Assembly (NCBI GenBank): GCA_023228295.1
Contig: JALOBP010000029.1
Span: 1 to 32,776 of the forward strand
Reading direction: 5' to 3'
DNA length: 32,776 nucleotides
Origin: Methanoregula sp.
GTDB lineage: Archaea; Halobacteriota; Methanomicrobia; Methanomicrobiales; Methanospirillaceae
Shown here: positions 1 to 8,525 of the stretch, in pieces
Layout: each line of letters starts with the position of its first letter
How positions within the stretch are numbered: position 1 is the stretch's first letter
Translations under genes and position numbers: made by a program
The notes under the pieces: generated by a model
What the model was told of the DNA's origin: nothing
The model's input: only the letters and a program-made list of their open reading frames with translations
Databases searched by the model: none

Positions 1-659
1 AACGGGCTTGCTGAAGGCAATCGAAAACGGATCCGCCAGTTGTTCGGTGCGTATTCTTATCCGTCATTGTCGTCGAAAAATTTTGCGATAAGTTAGCGCA
101 TATTCCCCCTCCCCCCCAGGTCCAGCCCGACGCATCACTTCTCAGTGCCAGTCTGACGTAAAACCGCAATAAATACACTCACCATACAACAGGAAAATGG
201 AGAAAACCCCGGCCCGGGAAGGGGGGTCCACACCTACCCCCCCAGGCCATGGGTGGGGGGGTTCCCGCGATTTAAAGTCCGGGAGGCGGGGGGGTTGGCC
301 GGCAACCCCCTCCCCCCAAAGGTGAGTGACGGACACGTCCCGGGCGGAGCTGCGTACATAGATCCAGACGAAACAAAGGGGTCCGCAGGGTTCCCGGATT
401 TGAGTAGGCCGCGAGTTTTGCGGCCGGGCAAGGGGGGGTTCCCCGGCAACCCCCCCACCCCCCTGCCAGGGGGGTGGGAACCGACCGGGCCGGAAATGGG
501 GGAGGGGGTAGGCGGGGAACCCCCCCGGGTGCGATGTCGCGCCTTCCGTTGAGGATATGGCAGCCGAGAATGCCGGTTGAAATATCCACTCATTATATTG
601 AAGCGAAACAGAATTGAGAATACTGAGTCCGGACAAGGCAGGAGATACCGATTATCTGG
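1..659. other. Gene-poor left edge
   Basis: No gene is supported here. Bases 1-96 can be read on the plus strand as an open frame ending at TAG (94-96), with a basic stretch (GNRKRIRQLFG) that could be the tail of a gene starting outside the window. The minus strand also opens at an ATG at 67 and runs off the edge. Neither can be preferred. The open frames between about 140 and 640 overlap on both strands, are made of Gly/Pro-rich translations of G and C runs, and have no plausible protein signature. Confidence 0.4.
190..540. repeat. Array of G/C-tract hairpins, imperfect repeats
   Basis: Runs of 5-7 G alternate with runs of 5-7 C and form perfect inverted repeats: 237-244 with 254-261 (8 bp), 290-297 with 303-310 (8 bp, loop GCCGG), 407-412 with 420-425 (6 bp), 432-440 with 448-456 (9 bp) and 454-463 with 469-478 (10 bp, loop TGCCA). 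The last two share bases and are mutually exclusive. Two blocks (about 258-317 and 388-463) resemble each other: each has GGTTCCCG, a variable part, a G7 run, TT, two variable bases, CCGGCAA and a C run, so this is an imperfect tandem repeat. The G5-A-G5 tract at 498-508 with G4 at 514-517 could also form a G-quadruplex. Function unknown. Confidence 0.65.
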
Positions 660-1409
660 ATGAGCGTCAGATCATCCTCTGCCACCCGTTCGACCGGGGC
701 ATTCGATGCATGCATGCTCGCCCTCCAGCAGTTCACGTTCCGCGAGATTGAAGGGTTCGACAAGAACAGAGGAACGATTGTGGCTCGGGTCAGCAATCCA
801 GACTCCGGGGGATCCGGTTTCTCAGGATTAACCGGGCCAGAGAGCCGGATTACCTTCGTTCTTAAAAAAATGAGTTCCTCGCGGGTGAAGGTTACCATCA
901 TAAGCCAGATAATCATCCTTCCGGATTTCGAATCAGTATTCCCAAAAACACACAATAACCCGTTTCGTGACAGGGAGAACCTGAAAATAATATCCTCGTT
1001 CTTACTGGCTGGGGAGTCACAACCTGCGCAGAAACCCGGATGGGAGTATTCTCTCATTGAACCCGGTACGCCAAAAGAGCAGTGGAACCTTGTCGACCCA
1101 TCCGAGACAGCATTCATGTCCCTCATCTTACCGGGCATGGGCCAGAACTATGCAGGGAGATATGCAAGAGGGCTGTTGTTCGCGGTTCTGGTTGCAGCCG
1201 GGCTCATCTTCTACATCGTCCCGGGCGTCCTGCTCTGGATCGCCGCGGGTTATGATGCGTACCGCGTAGCCCGGCAGGTCAACCGGGGTTCGCTCCCGTT
1301 CGTGCCGGTAAATTTCGGGATGCTCATAGTCCAGGTGATTGTGGGAGGGGGGTTGATTTTCTGTACTTTACTTTATGGCTTTGCGGGATACTTCCCGTTC
1401 CACGGGTGA
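660..1409 (+). CDS. TM2-type membrane protein with soluble N-terminal domain
   Basis: This 249-residue protein has a soluble N-terminal part (about 1-120) and a membrane C-terminal part. The N-terminal part resembles small archaeal domains often placed before membrane modules: an amphipathic helix (ALQQFTFREIEGFD), then beta strands ending in KVTIISQIIILPDF. From about residue 150 it reads AFMSLILPGMGQNYAGRY, typical of TM2 proteins, where the G-x-GQ-Y turn precedes a pair of membrane helices, here LLFAVLVAAGLIFYIVPG and following. A further hydrophobic segment (IVQVIVGGGLIFCTLLYG) ends the protein. The ATG is the first in frame after a TGA at 624-626; GGAG at 641-644 is somewhat distant for a ribosome site, so the start is uncertain. 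The role is unknown. It converges on the PKD pseudogene 46 bp away. Confidence 0.75.
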   Translation: MSVRSSSATRSTGAFDACMLALQQFTFREIEGFDKNRGTIVARVSNPDSGGSGFSGLTGPESRITFVLKKMSSSRVKVTIISQIIILPDFESVFPKTHNNPFRDRENLKIISSFLLAGESQPAQKPGWEYSLIEPGTPKEQWNLVDPSETAFMSLILPGMGQNYAGRYARGLLFAVLVAAGLIFYIVPGVLLWIAAGYDAYRVARQVNRGSLPFVPVNFGMLIVQVIVGGGLIFCTLLYGFAGYFPFHG

Positions 1410-1455
1410 AACCAGAAAACAGATCTATTTTCTAACTTCGGAAAAAAGGTTCGGA

Positions 1456-3553
1456 TCAGGGATTGATTGTAGTGATAATCGCCTGCGCCTTTGCAATCAG
1501 CTGAACCGCCTTGTCGTGCGGGATCTTTTTCCCGTCCTGCGCTCTTACGGTGCTGATGAACGAGTTCAGGTATATGACCGCGGTCCTGTCTTTTGCACTT
1601 TCAAGGCCGAATACCACTCCATCGAGCTGTAGCAACAGGCGCCGCTCTATAGACCGCTGGAGATTCAGGCTCTTTACATCCGCTGATAGCGAATTGGTCT
1701 GGTCGATCGCTGCCTGGTTCACAGTCAGGTCGATCGCCTCGATGATTGCATCGGCCGAGTTCTGCATGGTCGCAGCCTGTCCTGAAGTCAGCGGCCATCC
1801 CCTGATGTAGCTGACCGTGAGCTTGAATACCTTCATTCCCAGCACTGCATCGCCGGGACGGTTCTGGTTGAGGGAACGTTAGACATCGAAGAGTTCTCCG
1901 ACCAGCAGCCGCTTGAATACTCTCGGTACATTGTTCTGGTTGTTGACATACACGATGAGCTGGTCGATGAGCGTGATCGGGTTGGCCGGATTGGCAACCG
2001 TGATGTAGTTCGCCAGCGTCTTTGTGTTGCTGCCTCCATCGATGGTTGCCGTCAGGTTCACGGTGTACGTGCCGGACACGTCATACTGGTGGACGGGGTT
2101 CTGCTCGGTCGAGACATAGCCGTCGCCGAAGTCTCATGCCCATGATGTGGGTCCTTCCGTTGAGAGATCCGTGAACTGCACGCTCAGCGGGGCATTGCCG
2201 GAAGTGGGACTGCCGGAGAAGTCGGCTATAGGTGCCAGGATAGGCAGGACGGTGATGTAGTCCACCCTTGTCTCGAAGACATCCGCGTCGTAGTTGGCAA
2301 CTTCCAGCACAATCGTGTAGTTGCCAGGAGTGGTGTAGGTGTGCGTGACGTTCGGTCCTGCCGCATCGGCTCCGTCACCGAAGGTCCAGTACCAAAGCGT
2401 GGGCAGTCCACCGGTCGAGGTGTCGTTGAACACGACCGTCAGCGGGACCATGCCGCTCCGCGGGGTTGCCGTGAAGTTGGGGATCGGCGGGGTGAGCATC
2501 CCGGCTTTCACGCAATTTGTTTAACAATGGTGTCACTGCCGAGATCGTTCCATGCTCGTAACGAGACATTGTAGGTGCCTTCCGTTGCATAGACATGAGT
2601 CGGGTTCTGTTCGGTTGAGTTTGTGCCGTCACCGAAGTCCCAGTACCATTTCACTGGGAAGGCATCTGATGTGTCAGTGAAGGATACGGTCAGGGGCACG
2701 GCTCCTGAGGGGGGTGTTGAGGTAAAGTTTGTGAACTGACGGGCGTAGACCTTGAAAGACACGGCAGATTCTGATGTTTCACCGGAGAAGATCCAGACAG
2801 GTTCTACGATAATTTCCTGTTCTTCAAGGCCTTTAACATAGTAACCCAAGGTAATATTATGAATAGTGACATCTTCTCTGGAATCCAAGTATTGATTGAT
2901 CGTGTCACCCTCTTCCAGTTTCCTAATCGCTTTCTCGACAGGAATGACCGGAACGTCACCGACGTAAGTATATGTTCTCCATTCTTTGTAAACCCATATC
3001 GGATTTCCATTATCTCCTAATAATACCCGGATAATATCCGTATCTCCCATGATATAGCGGCCGTTTAAATGTCTTTGCCAAAATACCATAGTATCCTCAG
3101 CATATCTTCTCTGTAATTCGTAGGTCGTACTGTTCAGTGATTCTGCATATGACGTCGAGGCACCCGTGAGAATCGCATCCGGGGGAAGTCCCCCATACGC
3201 ATCAAGAACCTTAATCGCTATTCCAGGTGCATCCTTCTCGGATGGAACATTTATCCCATCGCCCATGGAGGGTCCTAAATCATCATCAATGAGATCCCCG
3301 GGACCAAGGACACCTTTGTATACGGGTAAAGACAGAGGGGATTCCGGCATAGGCGCGTTAAACGAAATATTTCCGAATGTCCCCAGATAAACGCTCACAT
3401 GCTCTCCCGAAATAGTCCCTGACATAACCGGTTTAGCTGGTTGTTGAAATTCTATTGCGTGAGTGATAGAACTGGAAAAACACCGGAAATAATAATCCCG
3501 GCCCCGATAATCAGGAATAATGCAATGATAACCACTTTGTATCCTGTTTTCAT
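1456..3553 (-). pseudogene. Decayed PKD-domain surface protein, four lesions
   Basis: Read as one gene this would encode about 700 residues: an N-terminal membrane/signal segment (KVVIIALFLIIGAGIIISG, start ATG 3553-3551), an unrecognised extracellular domain (about 3450-2760), three PKD domains and a helical C-terminal domain (to 1456). PKD domains are beta-sandwiches common in methanogen cell-surface proteins; their WDFGDG or WTFGDG signatures are visible. The frame is broken four times: a shift between about 3485 and 3454 separates the signal segment (which runs into TAG 3454-3452) from the rest; a shift at 2508-2512 sits at the PKD1/PKD2 junction; TGA at 2136-2134 replaces the Trp codon of the third PKD signature (SWA-stop-DFGDG); and TAA at 1881-1879 lies before the C-terminal domain. 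Indels could be sequencing errors, but two in-frame nonsense codons as well favour true decay. Confidence 0.8.
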
Positions 3554-3589
3554 TATTCTGCCCCTGTTGGGGTTTCGTCACTCGACCAA

Positions 3590-3604
3590 CTTTTTTATAA
3601 ATAT
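3590..3604 (-). promoter_or_regulatory. TATA box of the PKD pseudogene
   Basis: The minus strand reads ATATTTATAAAAAAG here, a good archaeal TATA element about 40 bp before the ATG at 3553. Its spacing supports the inferred upstream start with the membrane segment. The rest of 3605-3900 is AT-rich spacer without a recognisable gene. Confidence 0.55.
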
Positions 3605-3902
3605 TTCCGAAATTTACGCCAGAGTAAACACCGGTTTCAACACCGGGTAAATAATCATATTTTGCCTGATTTTTATCATTAAATATTACTGGAACATTTT
3701 CTTTTTAGGGTTTTTTCGGTATCATTTGGATTTTCTGGGACCCATGTGTCTTTCATTAAACCATACGTTGTTTTCTGTACGCGTCAAGTTGATCACAATT
3801 TTTCACTCTCGTAATATTTTATCACCACCCGTTAACTTATCAGAATTGATGCACCAGAAAAAAGTCTGTACGCACCCCGGGTATCCAAAACAAATCTGAA
3901 TC

Positions 3903-4349
3903 CTACGCCGGTTTCAGCTCAACCAGCTTCAGCGACCGGCCCTTGTCGCAGATATCCGGTGCATTGCCCAGTACATCGGTGACGATATATTTTTCACCGT
4001 CAACCACCCCATCCGGGCGGCAAAGGGCGATACTCTTGCAGTCGGCCTTGTTGCAGGAGAGCTCGATCTTGACTTTCGAGTTGACGATTGCCATCTCCGG
4101 ACTGATGAGTGCCGATATGGGTGCTTCCATCACCTCGACCGCCGTGGCCCCGTTCAGGTGCACCGGGCACTCATGGTGGGTAGTGCGGATGGTCATGATC
4201 CGGTACTTCCGCCCTTTCTGGAGGTTGTTGCAGGCTTTCTTCACCTTGCAGGTATCGCATTCCGCAACCTCACCTTCGTAGATGAACTCGACACCAGCCT
4301 TTGCGAGCACCGTCCCGACCAGGGTCACTTTTGTCTTTGTCTCTGCCAT
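3903..4349 (-). CDS. UPF0179 family protein
   Basis: This 148-residue protein matches the archaeal UPF0179 family over its whole length. Visible cysteine clusters are CDTCKVKKAC (about 31-40), HHECPVH (about 59-65), a Cys pair in SCNKADC and CRPDG, consistent with metal or Fe-S binding, though the biochemical role is unknown. The start MAETKTKVTLVG fits the family. It lies 11 bp downstream of egsA on the same strand, so the two are probably cotranscribed. A long T-rich spacer follows. Confidence 0.9.
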   Translation of the reverse strand: MAETKTKVTLVGTVLAKAGVEFIYEGEVAECDTCKVKKACNNLQKGRKYRIMTIRTTHHECPVHLNGATAVEVMEAPISALISPEMAIVNSKVKIELSCNKADCKSIALCRPDGVVDGEKYIVTDVLGNAPDICDKGRSLKLVELKPA

Positions 4350-4360
4350 TTTCGTTCACC

Positions 4361-5440
4361 TTATTCCTTGTAGAGCATTGCAACGAGATTCACGGCAGAA
4401 TCCCGTGTCAGCCCCATGTCAAATATGGTGAAGCGTTCCGGACGGATAGTCTTTGCCATCAGGAGTGCCTCGACCGCTGTTGCATCGTCAATCCCGACAT
4501 CAGCCGGGGTAGTGGGGGCACCAATCATCTTCAGGGACGAGCGGATGCCGCGCCAGTCGCCGCCATGCAGGTACATCGAGATGATAGTGCCAATACCGCA
4601 ACTCTCACCGTGCAGGGCTTTACCCGGTGCAAGCTTGTCCAGCACGTGGGAGAACTTGTGTTCTCCCCCGCTTGCCGGGCGGGAAGAGCCGGCGATGCTC
4701 ATGGCAACGCCGCTCGATACCAGTGCCTTGATGACGAAACGGGCCGATTGCTCATCGTGCGGTTTTATGTCCGCGGCATTCTTCACCAGGATCTCGGCGG
4801 TCATCTTCGAGAGCGCGATCGCGTACTCGCTCACCGGCTCACCTTTCACACGGTGCGCGAGTTCCCAGTCGAGGATGGCGGTGTAGTTCGAGATCACATC
4901 CGCACAACCGGCCGCAAGGAGGCGGTGGGGAGCAGACGCGATGACCCCGGTATCGGCCACAATTGCCATCGGCGGCTGGGCTTCGAGAGACGAGTGCCCC
5001 CCTTCCACGGGAACCGATGCGCGGGCCGAGGCGATGCCGTCATGGGAAGCCGCGGTAGGGATGGAGATGAACGGAATGTCGAGATTGTAGGACACTATCT
5101 TGGCGGTGTCGATCACCCGGCCGCCCCCCACCCCGACAAGAAAATCTGCGCCCTGCGCTGCACTCTCCGCATCCTTTATGATCGTGGGGCTGATAGTCCC
5201 GGCCACGAATGACGTCACGGTGTTGTGCGCTGCCAGGATTGCCCGGACGCGCTCGCCGGCAAGCCCCATTGTATCCTTGCCCGAGATCAGGAGTGCAGAG
5301 GATCCGAGCTTCAGGTCAGCACAGACTGCGGGAATCTGCCCGTACACGTCGTGGCCAATCACCACGTCGCGGGGAAACTGCATCCACAAGGACTTGTCAA
5401 AACCCTTCTCCTTAAGTAATTTTATTGCATCTGCACTCAT
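4361..5440 (-). CDS. egsA: sn-glycerol-1-phosphate dehydrogenase
   Basis: This enzyme reduces dihydroxyacetone phosphate to sn-glycerol-1-phosphate with NAD(P)H, setting the stereochemistry of archaeal membrane lipids. The 359-residue length is normal. Visible features are the nucleotide-binding glycine loop VGVGGGRVIDTAK (about 102-114), SIPTAASHDG (about 126-135) and the zinc ligands expected in this iron-alcohol-dehydrogenase-like family: Asp181 (GCADVISN), His261 (GGEHKFSH) and His277 (ALHGE). It heads a two-gene unit with UPF0179. Its ATG is only 12 bp from the divergent DUF63 start, so its TATA element (5467-5476) lies inside the DUF63 coding region. Confidence 0.96.
   Translation of the reverse strand: MSADAIKLLKEKGFDKSLWMQFPRDVVIGHDVYGQIPAVCADLKLGSSALLISGKDTMGLAGERVRAILAAHNTVTSFVAGTISPTIIKDAESAAQGADFLVGVGGGRVIDTAKIVSYNLDIPFISIPTAASHDGIASARASVPVEGGHSSLEAQPPMAIVADTGVIASAPHRLLAAGCADVISNYTAILDWELAHRVKGEPVSEYAIALSKMTAEILVKNAADIKPHDEQSARFVIKALVSSGVAMSIAGSSRPASGGEHKFSHVLDKLAPGKALHGESCGIGTIISMYLHGGDWRGIRSSLKMIGAPTTPADVGIDDATAVEALLMAKTIRPERFTIFDMGLTRDSAVNLVAMLYKE
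5417..5426 (+). promoter_or_regulatory. Putative TATA box for the DUF63 gene, inside egsA
   Basis: The plus strand reads TAATTTTATT, centred about 31 bp before the ATG at 5453. This spacing suits a leaderless or very short-leader archaeal transcript. The element falls within the first codons of the divergent egsA gene. Confidence 0.45.
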
Positions 5441-5452
5441 TCTAGATCATGG

Positions 5453-6319
5453 ATGGTTAGTGATTTCATATACAAATATTACATCGATCCCATCACGCAG
5501 GGCCAGGCATACAATATCGTGGATACCCTCACCTACGCACTTATCCTCGTTGCAGCGGTGTATCTCCTCTATCTCTGGCTCTCGAAATCGACGTGGCTTG
5601 CGGATATCGGGTTCAAAATAGACCAGGGATTCATCCTTGCCACGGTCCCGTTTGTAATCCTTGGCGGGGTTATGCGGGTCATCGAAGATACCGGCATGAT
5701 CACAGGCCCATTAAAATTCCTGCTGATCACGCCGCTCATCTACTTCGTGCTCTTCGCATTTACCGTCTGCATGATGTTCATATCCCTGTACCTTAAGAAA
5801 CACGGGATGATTGGCAGTTTCAATAAGTTCTATGCCGGTACCGGGACATTTGCGCTCTTTGTCAGCAGTCTTGTCCTCGCAGCGTGGAGTACGACCCACC
5901 AGGGCGTCGACCTCTTCATCCTCGCCATCATCCCATTCATGGCATTATGCGCAACCACCATTGTCTGGGCGTTCATGCGCTACATCCTCTCGTGGAAATA
6001 TGTTGCTGACCCGCTCTACATCACGCTCCTCTTCGGCCAGCTGCTGGACGCCAGCGCAACCAGTTACGGTATCGAACTTCACCCGTCAGTCCAGTACGTG
6101 GAGCAGCACGTGGTTGGATCAACCCTTATCGATGCCACGGGCACCGCGTTTGTCATGTTCCCGCTGAAACTTATCGTGCTCTTCCCTGCAATCTATGTCA
6201 TGGAAATGTACAGGAAAGAAGCGAACACCGCATTCTGGCACCTGGTCCTGCTCGCGATGATTGTCGTCGGGTTTGCACCAGGTATCCGGGACATGGTGCG
6301 GATGGTCCTCTATGTCTAA
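5453..6319 (+). CDS. DUF63 family integral membrane protein
   Basis: This 288-residue protein matches archaeal DUF63, a polytopic membrane family of unknown function. It begins MVSDFIYKYYIDPI and has about eight hydrophobic helices, among them ALILVAAVYLLYLWL, ILATVPFVILGGVMRVIED and LLFGQLLDASATSYG. The acidic and polar residues inside otherwise hydrophobic stretches (RVIED, QLLDASAT) are probably functional. Its stop codon overlaps the start of the following SpoIIM-like gene, so the two are translationally coupled and may act together in the membrane. The ATG at 5453 is the in-frame start; an ATG at 5449 is out of frame. Confidence 0.9.
   Translation: MVSDFIYKYYIDPITQGQAYNIVDTLTYALILVAAVYLLYLWLSKSTWLADIGFKIDQGFILATVPFVILGGVMRVIEDTGMITGPLKFLLITPLIYFVLFAFTVCMMFISLYLKKHGMIGSFNKFYAGTGTFALFVSSLVLAAWSTTHQGVDLFILAIIPFMALCATTIVWAFMRYILSWKYVADPLYITLLFGQLLDASATSYGIELHPSVQYVEQHVVGSTLIDATGTAFVMFPLKLIVLFPAIYVMEMYRKEANTAFWHLVLLAMIVVGFAPGIRDMVRMVLYV
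5467..5476 (-). promoter_or_regulatory. Putative TATA box for egsA, inside the DUF63 gene
   Basis: The minus strand reads TTTGTATATG, centred about 31 bp before the egsA ATG (5440). It lies within codons 5-8 of the divergent gene, mirroring the opposite promoter. Confidence 0.45.
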
Positions 6320-6878
6320 CTCCGCTCTGACAAATGCGATAATCATCACACTTCTCCTCTTTTTTACAACGCTCACGGTCGGCTGGGTCGGCTCAAGCCA
6401 GAACCCGGAGGTCGGAGATTCCCTCATGTCACTCTTTGAAAAGGAAGTCGCAGGCCAGATTGATGGCACGAACCCATATGATATGGTTATCAAGCTCTTT
6501 GCCAACAACCTCGAGGCCTGCCTTCTCCTCTTCCTTGGCGGGGCATCGTTTGGAATCCTGACGATCTTCATCATGAGCATCAACGGGATTGTCATAGGCG
6601 CGATCATGGAGATCGTCAGCAAGGAACATTCAGCACTCTTCGTTGCCGCAGCGCTCATCCCCCACGGGATCTTCGAGATTCCGGCATTCATCCTCTCGGG
6701 AGCGCTGGGGATCCTCCTCGCCCAGTCACTTATCGCGGAATGGTATGGCAGAGGGGATACCGCGGGGGCTGCACAGGCGTTTGCCCGGTTGTTCCTCATG
6801 TTCGTCCTTCCGCTTATTACAGCCGCGGCGTGCGTCGAGGCTTTTATTACGCCCATCGTCATACAATTAGTAGCTTAA
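6312..6878 (+). CDS. SpoIIM-like (DUF95) integral membrane protein
   Basis: This 188-residue protein resembles the stage II sporulation protein M superfamily, which is widespread in archaea that do not sporulate; its role there is unknown. About four membrane segments are visible, starting with AIIITLLLFFTTLTVGWV. Family features include FANNLEACLLLFLGGASFG and PHGIFEIPAFILSGALG, the conserved polar-plus-Pro/His segment. I use the ATG at 6312 because it overlaps the DUF63 stop (ATGTCTAA). An in-frame start at 6261 would add 17 residues that lie wholly inside the DUF63 gene. The proS gene follows 16 bp later, so all three may form one operon. Confidence 0.88.
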   Translation: MSNSALTNAIIITLLLFFTTLTVGWVGSSQNPEVGDSLMSLFEKEVAGQIDGTNPYDMVIKLFANNLEACLLLFLGGASFGILTIFIMSINGIVIGAIMEIVSKEHSALFVAAALIPHGIFEIPAFILSGALGILLAQSLIAEWYGRGDTAGAAQAFARLFLMFVLPLITAAACVEAFITPIVIQLVA

Positions 6879-6894
6879 AGAGGGTTTTTACAAA

Positions 6895-8331
6895 ATGGAT
6901 GAGGACACTGGCACCCTGCCGCCAAAATCAGACTTTTCCGGATGGTACAACGATATACTCTGGCGTGCCGAGATCATGGACGTCCGGTACCCGGTCAAGG
7001 GGCTCTATGTCTGGTACCCGTACGGGTTTGCAATCCGCAAATTCGTGTATAACCAGCTCCGCGATCTGCTCGACCGCGATCACCAGGAGACGCTCTTCCC
7101 GCTCCTGATCCCCGAACAGGAGTTCATGAAAGAGGCAGAGCACATCAAGGGCTTCGAGAACGAGGTCTACTGGGTTACCCATGGGGGAACGACCCCGCTC
7201 GATGTCAAACTCGCCCTCCGGCCTACGAGCGAGACCGCCATCTACCCGATGTACGCACTCTGGCTCCGCTCCCATGCTGACCTTCCGATGAAGTATTACC
7301 AGATCGTCAACACGTTCCGGTACGAGACAAAGCAGACCCGTCCCCTCATCCGCCTCCGGGAGATAACCTCGTTCATGGAGTCCCATACGGCCCATGCCAC
7401 ATGGGAGGAAGCGGAAGCACAGGTGGAATACGAGCTTGGCCTGACCAAAGAGTTCTACGACAGTTTCTGCATCCCGATTACCATCTCGAAGCGTCCCGAC
7501 TGGGACAAGTTCCCCGGTGCAGATTACACCATTGCCGTGGATGCAATCATGCCTAATGGCAAGACCCTCCAGGTCGGCACCGTTCACCACCTCGGGACCC
7601 ATTTCTCAAAGACATTCTCGATCACTTACGAGGACAAGGACGGAACACAGCAGCTTGCAAACCAGACCTGCTACGGCATCTCGGAGCGGTGCATTGCGGC
7701 CCTCCTCAGCATGCATGGCGATGATAAAGGTCTCATCCTCCCGCCGGCAGCAGCACCGGTCCAGGCAATCATCGTACCGATCACTATCGGGAAGCGGCAT
7801 GACGATGTGCTCGCTGCTGCGCAGAAACTGGAAACTGACCTCAAGGCTGCCGGTTTCCGGGTAAAGATGGATACCCGCGACATGCGCCCCGGTGCAAAAT
7901 ACTACTGGTGGGAGATCCGGGGCGTCCCGCTCCGGCTTGAACTGGGCCCGAGAGATCTTGACGGGGGTAAAGTCATGGCGGTCAAACGGACGGGTGAGAA
8001 GGTTTCCCTCGACCTCCCGACCATAACGGAGGGAGTTACCCGCGTGCTTGGCGAGATCACGGAAGCAATACGGGCAAATGCCGAGGAGCACACGAAGTCC
8101 CACCTCGTCAGCGTCGATTCCATGGACGCCCTCAATACGGCTCTCAACGACGGGAAAGTCGCCGTGGTCCACTGGTGCCGCGAGCACGGTTGCGGGGAAG
8201 TCATCGAGGAGAAGGCAAACTCGAGCATCCTCGGGACAGAAGTCCGCTCACCCTATGTCTCCGCCACGGACGGGGCATGCATCGTATGCGGCAAGCCGGG
8301 CAAGGCTACGCTTGTCGGCCGGACGTATTGA
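6895..8331 (+). CDS. proS: Prolyl-tRNA synthetase, archaeal/eukaryal type
   Basis: This 478-residue class II synthetase attaches proline to tRNA-Pro in the cytoplasm. The length and domain order match the archaeal type without the bacterial editing insertion: catalytic domain with motif 2 (FRYETKQTRPLIRLREI, near residue 140), motif 3 region (CYGISERCIAALL, about 259-271), the anticodon-binding domain (PVQAIIVPITIGKRHDD, from about 288), and a C-terminal zinc-binding domain with paired cysteines (CREHGC and CIVCGKPG) ending in the conserved terminal Tyr (VGRTY). GAGGG about 10 bp upstream serves as ribosome site. It is the last gene of the DUF63/SpoIIM/proS run. Confidence 0.97.
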   Translation: MDEDTGTLPPKSDFSGWYNDILWRAEIMDVRYPVKGLYVWYPYGFAIRKFVYNQLRDLLDRDHQETLFPLLIPEQEFMKEAEHIKGFENEVYWVTHGGTTPLDVKLALRPTSETAIYPMYALWLRSHADLPMKYYQIVNTFRYETKQTRPLIRLREITSFMESHTAHATWEEAEAQVEYELGLTKEFYDSFCIPITISKRPDWDKFPGADYTIAVDAIMPNGKTLQVGTVHHLGTHFSKTFSITYEDKDGTQQLANQTCYGISERCIAALLSMHGDDKGLILPPAAAPVQAIIVPITIGKRHDDVLAAAQKLETDLKAAGFRVKMDTRDMRPGAKYYWWEIRGVPLRLELGPRDLDGGKVMAVKRTGEKVSLDLPTITEGVTRVLGEITEAIRANAEEHTKSHLVSVDSMDALNTALNDGKVAVVHWCREHGCGEVIEEKANSSILGTEVRSPYVSATDGACIVCGKPGKATLVGRTY

Positions 8332-8372
8332 TAACAAAGGAATTATTTACAGATCATTTCTTCAGAGAGCAC

Positions 8373-8381
8373 TTTTTTTTT
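8373..8381 (+). terminator. T-run terminator after proS
   Basis: Nine consecutive T lie about 40 bp after the proS stop. Oligo-T on the coding strand without a strong stem is the usual archaeal termination signal. The rest of 8332-8525 shows no gene. Confidence 0.4.
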
Positions 8382-8525
8382 GGATTTCAAAGCATGATCA
8401 GCAGGGGCAAATACACCGGGTTTCCCCGTTTTTTCCCGACGGTATTCCCCGCATTTTATAATCTTGTGCTCGACCACAAATCTGTTTACCCCCCTTCCCT
8501 AACCGGATTATGGAGATGTGCGTGA

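Noticed and set aside
142..636. Overlapping open frames on both strands in the G/C-tract region
   Set aside because: They overlap each other in several frames, translate into Gly/Pro-rich strings from homopolymer runs, have no ribosome site and match no family.
593..1138. Minus-strand frame of 181 codons
   Set aside because: It lies opposite the TM2-type gene and reads through its N-terminal half; no domain or signal is visible.
2134..2136. TGA as selenocysteine
   Set aside because: The position calls for Trp, not Cys, and no selenoprotein family or SECIS-like hairpin is visible; a nonsense mutation is simpler.
4301..5212. Plus-strand frame of 303 codons opposite egsA
   Set aside because: Rich in Arg, His and Gly, typical of the antisense shadow of a GC-rich gene; egsA on the other strand is certain.
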